Origin: Micromonospora sp. NBC_00389
Lineage (GTDB): Bacteria > Actinomycetota > Actinomycetes > Mycobacteriales > Micromonosporaceae
Direction: 5' to 3'
Assembly: GCF_036059255.1 (NCBI RefSeq)
Contig: NZ_CP107947.1
Coordinates: 7,806,276 to 7,870,275, forward strand
Length of the DNA: 64,000 nt
Shown here piece after piece: positions 57,269 to 64,000 of the stretch. How positions within the stretch are numbered: the stretch's first letter is position 1; each line of letters begins with the position of its first letter. Position numbers and translations under genes: made by a program. Under the pieces are notes generated by a model. It saw nothing but the letters and a program-made list of their open reading frames with translations, was not told the origin of the DNA and did not search any database.

Positions 57269-58690
57269 GTGGCGAATGGCGGGAACCGACCCATCGCGCC
57301 GGTACGCAAGCTGATCGGCACGGTGCTGGGCACCGTGGCCACGTTCGTCGTCCTCTTCGGGCTGGGCATGACCAGTTGGGCCATCGTGGCGCTCGGCGTC
57401 GCCCTGTTGGTGCTGGCGATCGCGCTGGCCACCGTGCGCGGCGGCGGGCGCACCTGGGTGGTCGGTGTCGGGCATGTGCACAGCGCTTCCGAACCACCCA
57501 CCCAGTACGCGTTCGGCCGCTGCGAGCTGCAACTGGTGATCGACGCGCCCGGCCTGCCGCCCCGATCCAAGAAGATCATCGAGCCGCGGGTGCCGGTCTC
57601 CAAGTGGCCGTCGCTGGGCCAGACCCTCCCGATCCGGGTTGCGCTGGACGACCAGCGGCACGTCAAGGTCCTCTGGGACGAGGTGCTGACCCACGCCGAG
57701 ACCGCGGCGGCCGTCGCGGACCTGCCGCCGGAGTTCGCCGACGCCGAGGCCCTGGACGAGGTGCTGATCCAGCAGGACGCGCCACCGTGGGCCGACCGCG
57801 CGCCCGACGACGACTTCCGGGACGACTTCCGCGATCCGCGCGGCGGTGACCCGTTCCGCAGCCCGCTCGACCCCGACCCGCTGCGCGACGACCTCGGCGT
57901 CGCGCCCGAGGAGCGCGAGCCGGTGGTGGTGCACCAGAGCCCGGGTGGCCCGGTGGTGCTAGAGGGGGTCCTGGTCGAGCAGCAGACCGGCGGCGGGCTG
58001 CCCCGGCGGGCCACCCCCGCGCCGCGTCCGCCCGCCGAGGAGCAGTTCGACCAGCCCGACACCGACCGCTTCGACCAGCCGGCGGACGATCCGCCCCCGC
58101 CGGCCGAGGAGCGCTCCGACCCGCCTGCCGCACAACGCTTCGACCCGCCTCCCGCACAGCGGTCCGGCCCGTTCGTGACGGACCCGCTGGACCCGCTCGA
58201 CCTGCCGCTGGACGATCCCACCCCGGCCGGAGCGGCACGCGAGACCGTCACCGCCGAGGAGTTGGACGAGGCGATCTTCGGGTACGACGCGACGACCGCC
58301 GCCGATTCGGCCGCCCCGATCAGCGGGGTGGGCCTCACCCTGCTGGTCACCGACCTGTCCCGGTCGCTCGGCTTCTACCGCGACGTGCTCGGCTTCACCG
58401 AGGTCGACCAGGGCGCCGGCAACGCGGTGCTCGCCTCCGGCACGACCCGGCTGGTGCTGCGCGAGGTGACCGGGGCGGCGCCCATCAGCCGCCGGCTGGT
58501 GCACGTCAACCTTGAGGTCGACGACATCGAGGCGGCGTACGGGCGGCTGCGCGGGTCGGGCGTCCGCTTCACGTACGCGCCCCGGGTGGTCAACCGGGGC
58601 ACCAAGCTGGAGGTGTGGGCGGCGGCGTTCCGCGATCCGGACGGCCACGGCATCGCCCTCACCCAGTGGCGCGAACGCGCCGACGCCTGA
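57269..58690 (+). CDS. Membrane-anchored protein with C-terminal VOC (glyoxalase-like) domain
   Basis: 473 residues. The N-terminus has two adjacent membrane helices (IGTVLGTVATFVVLFGLGM and WAIVALGVALLVLAIALATV). A DUF-like cytoplasmic domain follows (TQYAFGRCELQLVIDAPGL, WPSLGQTLPIRVALDDQRHVKVLWDEVL). Then ~150 residues of acidic, Pro-rich linker with near repeats (DQPDTDRFDQPADD, DPPAAQRFDPPPAQR). Residues ~345-470 are a complete VOC domain (TLLVTDLSRSLGFYRDVLGF, VHVNLEVDDIEAAYGRLRGSG, AAFRDPDGHGIALTQW). The joining of these parts is unusual. GTG start after GGGAGG. It is inserted between ndk and DUF4233, on the opposite strand. Confidence 0.75.
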   Translation: MANGGNRPIAPVRKLIGTVLGTVATFVVLFGLGMTSWAIVALGVALLVLAIALATVRGGGRTWVVGVGHVHSASEPPTQYAFGRCELQLVIDAPGLPPRSKKIIEPRVPVSKWPSLGQTLPIRVALDDQRHVKVLWDEVLTHAETAAAVADLPPEFADAEALDEVLIQQDAPPWADRAPDDDFRDDFRDPRGGDPFRSPLDPDPLRDDLGVAPEEREPVVVHQSPGGPVVLEGVLVEQQTGGGLPRRATPAPRPPAEEQFDQPDTDRFDQPADDPPPPAEERSDPPAAQRFDPPPAQRSGPFVTDPLDPLDLPLDDPTPAGAARETVTAEELDEAIFGYDATTAADSAAPISGVGLTLLVTDLSRSLGFYRDVLGFTEVDQGAGNAVLASGTTRLVLREVTGAAPISRRLVHVNLEVDDIEAAYGRLRGSGVRFTYAPRVVNRGTKLEVWAAAFRDPDGHGIALTQWRERADA

Positions 58691-58721
58691 GCGGCACGGG
58701 CGCGGCCGTCCGGGTCGGGCT

Positions 58722-59186
58722 TCAGCCGAGGATGACCCGGCGGACGTGCAGCGCGTACGCCCAGACCAGGGCGAAGATGACGCCCAGCGCGAACAGAGAC
58801 CAGTGCAGCAGGCCGGACAACAGCAGCAGGCCCTGGAGCACGGTGCCGGCGTGCCAGGCCCACGGACGGCGAATCATGCCGGCAAGCAGGACGGCGACCA
58901 CCGCCAGGGCAACCACGGCGCCGATCGCGGTGCCGCTAAGGTCACCGCCGACCACCCGGATCGGCTGGATGGCCAGCACCAGCACCAGCGCTTCCAGGCT
59001 GAGCGTCCCGGCACCCAGGCCGCGTACCGCCCCCTCCGGGTTGCGCAGCCCGGACCGCCGCGGCTGCCCGGCCACCGGCTGGTCCGCCGGCGCCTCGGCA
59101 TCGGGCTGGTCCACCGGCGCGCCGGCCGCAGGCTGGTCCGCTGTCGGGTGCTCTGCGGTCCGGGGGTCCCGCTCCGGGCCGGTCAT
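58722..59186 (-). CDS. DUF4233 membrane protein, folC-associated
   Basis: 154 residues. An acidic, Pro/Ala-rich N-terminal 45 residues with near repeats (ADQPAAGAPVDQPDAEAPADQP) is followed by NPEGAVRGLGAGTLSLEALVLVLAIQPI and three further helices. DUF4233 genes follow folC in most actinomycetes (Rv2446c in M. tuberculosis). Function unknown. The ATG overlaps the folC stop (ATGA). Confidence 0.9.
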   Translation of the reverse strand: MTGPERDPRTAEHPTADQPAAGAPVDQPDAEAPADQPVAGQPRRSGLRNPEGAVRGLGAGTLSLEALVLVLAIQPIRVVGGDLSGTAIGAVVALAVVAVLLAGMIRRPWAWHAGTVLQGLLLLSGLLHWSLFALGVIFALVWAYALHVRRVILG

Positions 59187-60517
59187 CGCTTCAGCAACCG
59201 ACGTGCGTCGGCCACCGTCACCACCGACCCGGTGACCAGCACCCCGACCCCGCTGAGCTCACCGGGGACGTCCTCCTCGGCCAGCGCCACCGCCAGCTCG
59301 ATCGCGTCCGGCATCTCCTCGGCCACCTCGACCCGCTCCTCGCCGAAGATCTCGCCGGCCAGCGCGGCGAGTTCCGCCGTCGGCATCGCCCGCGGCGAGG
59401 TGTTGCGGGTGACCACCACCAGGTCGACCACCGGCTCCAGCAGCTCCAACAGGCTGGACGCGTCCTTGTCGGCGAGCACGCCGACGACCGCCACCAGCTT
59501 GCTGAAGGCAAACTCCTCCTGCAACGCCTTGACGGTGGCGGCCATGCCGTGCGGGTTGTGCGCGCCGTCCAGCAGGACGGTGGGGGCGTTCCGGACCCGC
59601 TCCAGCCGACCCGGGGAGCTGGCCTCGGCGAAGCCCTCCCGGACCACCTCGACGTCCAGTTGCCGCGTGGTCCCGGCGCCCAGGAACGCCTCCACCGCGG
59701 CGAGCGCCACCGCGGCGTTCTGCGCCTGGTGCGCGCCGTGCAGCGGGATGAACACGTCCTCGTAGATGCCGCCGAGCCCCTGCAGGGTGAGCACCTGGCC
59801 GCCGACCGCGAGGGACCGGCCCAGCACGCCGAACTCGGCACCCTCCCGGGCGAGGGTGGCGCCCACCTCGGCGCACCGTTCGAGGAGGGGACGCGCCGCC
59901 TCCTCCTCCTGCGCCGCCGCGATCACGGTGGCGCCCTGGTGAATGATGCCGGCCTTGGCCAGCGCGATGTCCTGAAGCGTGTCGCCGAGCCATTCGGTGT
60001 GGTCCAGGCCGATCGGCGTGATGACGCAGACCCCGGCCTGGATTACGTTCGTGGCGTCCTCGGCGCCGCCGAGGCCCACCTCGACCACCGCGATGTCGAC
60101 CGGCGCGTCGGCGAACGTGGCGAACGCCAGCGCGGTGGTCATGTCGAAGTACGTCAGCGGCTCGTCCGACCCGGCGTCGACCAGCTCTGCCAGCGGCCGG
60201 ATCTCCCGGTAGACGGCGGCGAAGCGCTCCTCGCTGACCGGCTCGCCGTCCAGGCTGATCCGTTCCCGGACCGTCTCCAGGTGCGGGCTCGTGTACCGGC
60301 CGGTGTGCAGCCCGAACGCCCGGAGCAGCGAGTCGATCATTCGCGCGGTGGAGGTCTTGCCGTTGGTGCCGGTCAGGTGGATGGCCGGGTACGCCCGCTG
60401 CGGGCTGCCGAGCAGGTCGAGCAGAGACTCGATCCGGTCCAGCTCGAAGACCATGCGGGTGAAGCCGCGAGCGGCCAGCTCGGCCTCGACGGTGGCGAAA
60501 TCGGTACGGTCGGTCAC
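59183..60517 (-). CDS. folC: Folylpolyglutamate synthase/dihydrofolate synthase
   Basis: 444 residues. It adds glutamate to dihydropteroate and folates. The ATP-binding P-loop is [20 protein letters not shown], with [41 protein letters not shown] and [18 protein letters not shown], all hallmarks of FolC. The GTG at 60517 overlaps the valS stop (GTGA). Middle gene of valS-folC-DUF4233, the same order as M. tuberculosis. Confidence 0.96.
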   Translation of the reverse strand: MTDRTDFATVEAELAARGFTRMVFELDRIESLLDLLGSPQRAYPAIHLTGTNGKTSTARMIDSLLRAFGLHTGRYTSPHLETVRERISLDGEPVSEERFAAVYREIRPLAELVDAGSDEPLTYFDMTTALAFATFADAPVDIAVVEVGLGGAEDATNVIQAGVCVITPIGLDHTEWLGDTLQDIALAKAGIIHQGATVIAAAQEEEAARPLLERCAEVGATLAREGAEFGVLGRSLAVGGQVLTLQGLGGIYEDVFIPLHGAHQAQNAAVALAAVEAFLGAGTTRQLDVEVVREGFAEASSPGRLERVRNAPTVLLDGAHNPHGMAATVKALQEEFAFSKLVAVVGVLADKDASSLLELLEPVVDLVVVTRNTSPRAMPTAELAALAGEIFGEERVEVAEEMPDAIELAVALAEEDVPGELSGVGVLVTGSVVTVADARRLLKR

Positions 60518-63132
60518 GAGGAAAGCGTCTCCAGAGCAGCGTCGATCCGGACCAGGTCGGCCTCGGCGGTGGCGAGCCGGTCGCGGATCTTCGCGACCAC
60601 CGGCTCGGGGGCCTTGCCGATGAAGGCCGGGTTGTCGAGCTTCGCCCGGGCCTGCGCGACCTCCTTCTCGGCCGCCGCGCGGTCCTTGGTCAGCCGGGCC
60701 CGCTCGGCGGCCACGTCGATCGACCCCCGGGTGTCCAACGCGACACCGACCGCCCCGGGCATGGCCAGCGTGGCGCTGGCCTGGAAGTCCTCGGCGACCG
60801 GGTCCAGCCGGGCCAGCGAGCGGATCAGCGGCTCGTGGGCGGCGATACCGGCCCCCGCCAACCCGTCCAGCCGGGCGGCCACCCGCTGGGTCGGGCGCAG
60901 CCCCTGGTCGGAACGGAACCGGCGAATCTCGGTGATCACCCGCTGCACGCCGGCCAGCTCCGCCTCGGCGGCGTCGTCGATCAGCGAACGGTCGGCCACC
61001 GGCCAGGCGGCCCTCTGCACCGTCTCGCCGCCGGTCAGCGCGAGCCACAGCTCCTCGGTGACGAACGGGATGACCGGGTGCAGCAGCCGCAGCAGCTGGT
61101 CCAGCACGTGCCCGAGCACCCGCCGGGTGTTCTCGGCCCGCTCACCGCCCTCGGCGAGCACCGATTTGCTCAGCTCGACGTACCAGTCGCAGACGTCGTC
61201 CCACGCGAAGTGGTAGAGCAGGTCGCACACCTTGGCGAACTCGTACGCCTCGAACTGCTCGTCAACCTCGGCGGTGACGTGCGCCAGCCGGGACAGGATC
61301 CACCGGTCGACGGTGGAGAGCCGCTCGGCGGCGGGCAGGTCGCCCGAGGTGTGCGCGCCGTTCATCAGGGCGAACCGGGTGGCGTTCCAGAGCTTGTTGC
61401 AGAAGTTGCGCGAGCCCTGACACCACTCCTCACTGACCGGGACGTCCTGGCCGGGGTTCGCGCCGCGGGCCAGGGTGAACCGGGTCGCGTCGGCACCGAA
61501 CCGGTCGATCCAGTCCAGCGGGTCGACCACGTTGCCGAACGACTTGGACATCTTCTTGCCGTGCTCGTCGCGGACCATGCCGTGCAGGGCCACCACGTCG
61601 AACGGCTGCCGGCCGTCCATCGCGTACAGGCCGAACATCATCATCCGGGCGACCCAGAAGAAGAGGATGTCGTAGCCGGTGACCAGGACGCTGGTCGGGT
61701 AGAACTTGGCCAGGTCCGGGGTCTGCTCCGGCCAGCCGAGGGTGGAGAACGGCCAGAGCGCGCTGGAGAACCACGTGTCCAGCACGTCCTCGTCCTGCCG
61801 CCAGCCGTCCCCGGTCGGCGGCTGCTCGCCGGGGCCGACGCAGACGATCTCGCCCTGCGGGCCGTACCAGACCGGGATCCGGTGCCCCCACCACAGCTGT
61901 CGGGAGATGCACCAGTCGTGCATGTTGTCGACCCAGGCGAAGTAGCGGTTGGCCAGCTCGGCCGGCTCGATGCGAACCCGACCGTCGCGCACCGCGTCGC
62001 CGGCGGCCTGGGCCAGTGGCGCGGTGTTGACGAACCACTGCAACGACAGCCGCGGCTCGACGGTCGTCTTGCACCGCGAGCAGTGCCCAACCGCGTGCAC
62101 GTACGGCCGCTTCTCGGCCACGATCCGGCCCTGCTCGCGCAGCGCCGCCACGATCGCGGGCCGCGCCTCGAAGCGGTCCAGCCCTTCGAACGGGCCGGGC
62201 ACGGTGATCACGCCGCGCTCGTCCATCACGGTCAGCGCGGGCAGGTCGTGGCGCTGGCCGATCTCGAAGTCGTTCGGGTCGTGCGCGGGGGTCACCTTGA
62301 CCATGCCGGTGCCGAAGGACGGGTCGACGTGCGCGTCGGCGACGATCGGGATGCGACGGCCGGTCAACGGCAGCTCAACCTCGGTGCCGATCAGGTGCTG
62401 GTACCGCTCGTCGTCCGGATGCACCGCCACGGCGGTGTCGCCCAGCATCGTCTCGGCCCGGGTGGTGGCCACCACGACCTCGTCGCTGTACCGGATGGAG
62501 ATCAGCTCACCATCGTCGTCGGTGTGCTCGACCTCGATGTCGGAGAGCGCGGTCAGGCAGCGCGGGCACCAGTTGATGATCCGGTTGGCCCGGTAGATCA
62601 GGCCCTCGTCGAAGAGCTTCTTGAAGATCGTCTGGACGGCGCGGGTCAGGCCCTCGTCCATGGTGAAGCGCTCCCGGTCCCAGTCGACCGAGTCACCGAG
62701 GCGCCGCATCTGACCGAGGATCGCCCCACCGGACTCGGCCTTCCACTGCCAGACCCGCTCGACGAACTTCTCCCGGCCGAGGTCGTGCCGGGACAGGCCT
62801 TCGCCGGCGAGCTGACGCTCGACCAGGTTCTGGGTGGCGATGCCCGCATGGTCCATGCCGGGCAGCCAGAGCGCCTCGAAGCCCTGCATGCGCTTACGCC
62901 GGGTCAGCGCGTCCATCAGCGTGTGCTCGAACGCGTGGCCCATGTGCAGCGAACCGGTGACGTTCGGCGGCGGGATGACGATCGTGAAGGGCGGCTTGTC
63001 GCTGTCGGCGGAGGCCCGGAAGTGCCCGGCGGCTACCCACTGCTCGTACCGTCGCTGCTCTACCTCGCCGGGCTGGTACTGGCCGGCCAGGGTGGGGGCG
63101 TCGGGGCGTCGGGCATCGAGTCTGTCGGTCAC
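60514..63132 (-). CDS. valS: Valyl-tRNA synthetase
   Basis: 872 residues, class I synthetase. HIGH-like HMGH in [15 protein letters not shown] (about residue 62) and KMSKS in [20 protein letters not shown] (about 525) are intact. The editing domain lies between them, and the C-terminal coiled-coil arm ([25 protein letters not shown]) is present. The GTG at 63132 starts [19 protein letters not shown] and has TAGACT seven bases upstream, so it may be leaderless; no T-box is seen in the 70-bp gap to the divergent gene. First gene of valS-folC-DUF4233. Confidence 0.97.
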   Translation of the reverse strand: MTDRLDARRPDAPTLAGQYQPGEVEQRRYEQWVAAGHFRASADSDKPPFTIVIPPPNVTGSLHMGHAFEHTLMDALTRRKRMQGFEALWLPGMDHAGIATQNLVERQLAGEGLSRHDLGREKFVERVWQWKAESGGAILGQMRRLGDSVDWDRERFTMDEGLTRAVQTIFKKLFDEGLIYRANRIINWCPRCLTALSDIEVEHTDDDGELISIRYSDEVVVATTRAETMLGDTAVAVHPDDERYQHLIGTEVELPLTGRRIPIVADAHVDPSFGTGMVKVTPAHDPNDFEIGQRHDLPALTVMDERGVITVPGPFEGLDRFEARPAIVAALREQGRIVAEKRPYVHAVGHCSRCKTTVEPRLSLQWFVNTAPLAQAAGDAVRDGRVRIEPAELANRYFAWVDNMHDWCISRQLWWGHRIPVWYGPQGEIVCVGPGEQPPTGDGWRQDEDVLDTWFSSALWPFSTLGWPEQTPDLAKFYPTSVLVTGYDILFFWVARMMMFGLYAMDGRQPFDVVALHGMVRDEHGKKMSKSFGNVVDPLDWIDRFGADATRFTLARGANPGQDVPVSEEWCQGSRNFCNKLWNATRFALMNGAHTSGDLPAAERLSTVDRWILSRLAHVTAEVDEQFEAYEFAKVCDLLYHFAWDDVCDWYVELSKSVLAEGGERAENTRRVLGHVLDQLLRLLHPVIPFVTEELWLALTGGETVQRAAWPVADRSLIDDAAEAELAGVQRVITEIRRFRSDQGLRPTQRVAARLDGLAGAGIAAHEPLIRSLARLDPVAEDFQASATLAMPGAVGVALDTRGSIDVAAERARLTKDRAAAEKEVAQARAKLDNPAFIGKAPEPVVAKIRDRLATAEADLVRIDAALETLSS

Positions 63133-63202
63133 CCTGGAAAGTCTACGGAGGGCTTCGGCGGACCCGGCGTGCACCACCTGCCATTCGCGTACGGTGTCGG
63201 CT

Positions 63203-63889
63203 ATGTCCGACGCACATCTCACTGAGCGCCCGCTCGACGACGGTCGCGAGCCGGTCGAGCTGACCGACGAGCCGATCCAGCTGAGCACCCGGGATACCGG
63301 CGGCGACCCCGACGAGCCGCAGGGTGGGTGGTCCCGGCGCCGCCGGATCGGCTGGACCGTCGCACTGGTCGTCGGCCTGGCGGGTGCGGGCGTGCTGGGT
63401 GTCGGCGGATGGCGGGTGGCACAGCAGAAGGACACCCAGCTGACCTCGCCCGATCAGGTGGCGGGCCTGACCCGTGACGACAGCGAGCGGGCGAAGAGCA
63501 CTGCGGACTACCTGCGCAGCGGCCTCGCCGCCGACATCGAGCTGGACCGCAGCTTCGGCACGGTCTACCGCGACCCGGCCGACGACAAGCGGTCGGTGCT
63601 GATCTTCGGGGGCACCACCCTGCTCTGGCAGCCGGAGCGCGACCTGGACAGCCTCTTCGGCCTGATGTCCGACGAGACCGGCGCGGTGACCGGCCTGCGC
63701 GAGGTGCCCGCGGGCGAGCTGGGCGGCGTGATGAAGTGCGGCAGCACCAGCGGCGAGGGCGGCGACTTCGCGGTGTGCGGCTGGGCCGATCACGGCAGCG
63801 TCGTGATGGCGATGTTCCCGGGACGCTCGGTCACCGACGCCGGGGGCCTGCTGCGCAACCTCCGCGCGGACATGCAGACCCGGAACTGA
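63203..63889 (+). CDS. Single-pass membrane protein with conserved outer domain
   Basis: 228 residues from the ATG at 63203, with TACGGT seven bases upstream. An acidic cytoplasmic N-terminus (~45 residues) leads to [28 protein letters not shown], one membrane helix. The outer domain has [54 protein letters not shown] and [16 protein letters not shown], with two cysteines likely bridged. This domain is paralogous to the one in the protein at 41248. Function unknown. Divergent from valS and followed by two strong terminators. Confidence 0.7.
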   Translation: MSDAHLTERPLDDGREPVELTDEPIQLSTRDTGGDPDEPQGGWSRRRRIGWTVALVVGLAGAGVLGVGGWRVAQQKDTQLTSPDQVAGLTRDDSERAKSTADYLRSGLAADIELDRSFGTVYRDPADDKRSVLIFGGTTLLWQPERDLDSLFGLMSDETGAVTGLREVPAGELGGVMKCGSTSGEGGDFAVCGWADHGSVVMAMFPGRSVTDAGGLLRNLRADMQTRN

Positions 63890-63914
63890 CCGACTCCGTT
63901 TTCCTTGGGCGGAT

Positions 63915-63954
63915 ATGCGTCAGGGCCACTCCTGCGGGGGTGGCCCTGACGCAT
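63915..63954 (+). terminator. Strong hairpin terminator
   Basis: ATGCGTCAGGGCCAC (63915-63929) pairs perfectly with GTGGCCCTGACGCAT (63940-63954), 25 bases after the stop of the gene at 63203. Confidence 0.75.
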
Positions 63955-63961
63955 AGAAACG

Positions 63962-63996
63962 CAGGAAGGGTCACCCTGTACGGGTGACCCTTCCTG
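63962..63996. terminator. Second hairpin terminator at the window edge
   Basis: CAGGAAGGGTCACCC (63962-63976) pairs perfectly with GGGTGACCCTTCCTG (63982-63996) over a five-base loop. It probably belongs to a convergent gene beyond the window. Confidence 0.7.
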
Positions 63997-64000
63997 GAAT

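Overview
The window is very GC-rich chromosomal DNA from an actinomycete. Gene families, GTG starts and ATGA/GTGA gene overlaps point to Micromonosporaceae (Micromonospora or a close relative). There is no 16S gene, so the genus is inferred. The core gene order follows the stretch that in Mycobacterium tuberculosis runs from rpsT (Rv2412) to valS (Rv2448c): rpsT, holA, comEC, comEA, DegV, a phosphatase like Rv2419c, rsfS, nadD, then obg, rpmA, rplU, rne, then ndk, DUF4233, folC, valS. Accessory blocks are inserted between these core genes.

1-14 kb: a partial DUF4240 gene, an APH-like gene, rpsT with promoter and terminator, and holA. The DNA-uptake genes follow and both are broken. comEC has lost its middle, which is replaced by about 1.3 kb of a decayed integrative conjugative element (replication-relaxation and DUF2637 fragments). 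comEA has a one-base frameshift in its helix-hairpin-helix region. Next come a reductase/HxlR pair, a WhiJ-like HTH-DUF397 module with two small partners, an SDR, DegV, the phosphatase, rsfS and nadD.

14-26.4 kb: a PadR regulator with an FAD monooxygenase; aminopeptidase N; a CYP152-type P450 whose translation start lies in an 87-bp repeat present three times; a glycosyltransferase; a three-gene envelope operon (DUF3618, holin-like, octapeptide-repeat protein); two small membrane proteins; and a frameshifted GNAT gene. Two promoters here resemble those of SigB/SigF stress sigma factors.

26.4-43.4 kb: obg, rpmA, rplU, a lipoprotein, RNase E/G, and the TIGR03936/TIGR03960 radical-SAM pair. The pair is split by an eight-gene cluster with type VII secretion features: WXG-like helical proteins, two YbaB-like proteins, a Gly-rich large protein and a mycosin. 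No ESX core ATPase or channel gene lies near it. An acyltransferase follows.

43.5-64 kb: ileS with a T-box leader, an ArsR/ABC-2 exporter operon, an IS110-family element, PhoD phosphatase, an acyltransferase-3, an ECF41 sigma factor with its carboxymuconolactone-decarboxylase partner and a candidate cognate promoter, ndk, a membrane-anchored VOC fusion, DUF4233-folC-valS, and a single-pass protein whose outer domain is paralogous to the one at 41.2-42.6 kb. Two strong hairpins end the window.

About eight genes have a TAnnnT -10 box only 6-8 bases before the start codon, suggesting frequent leaderless transcription. Functions are assigned from protein motifs read by eye; no database search was possible.
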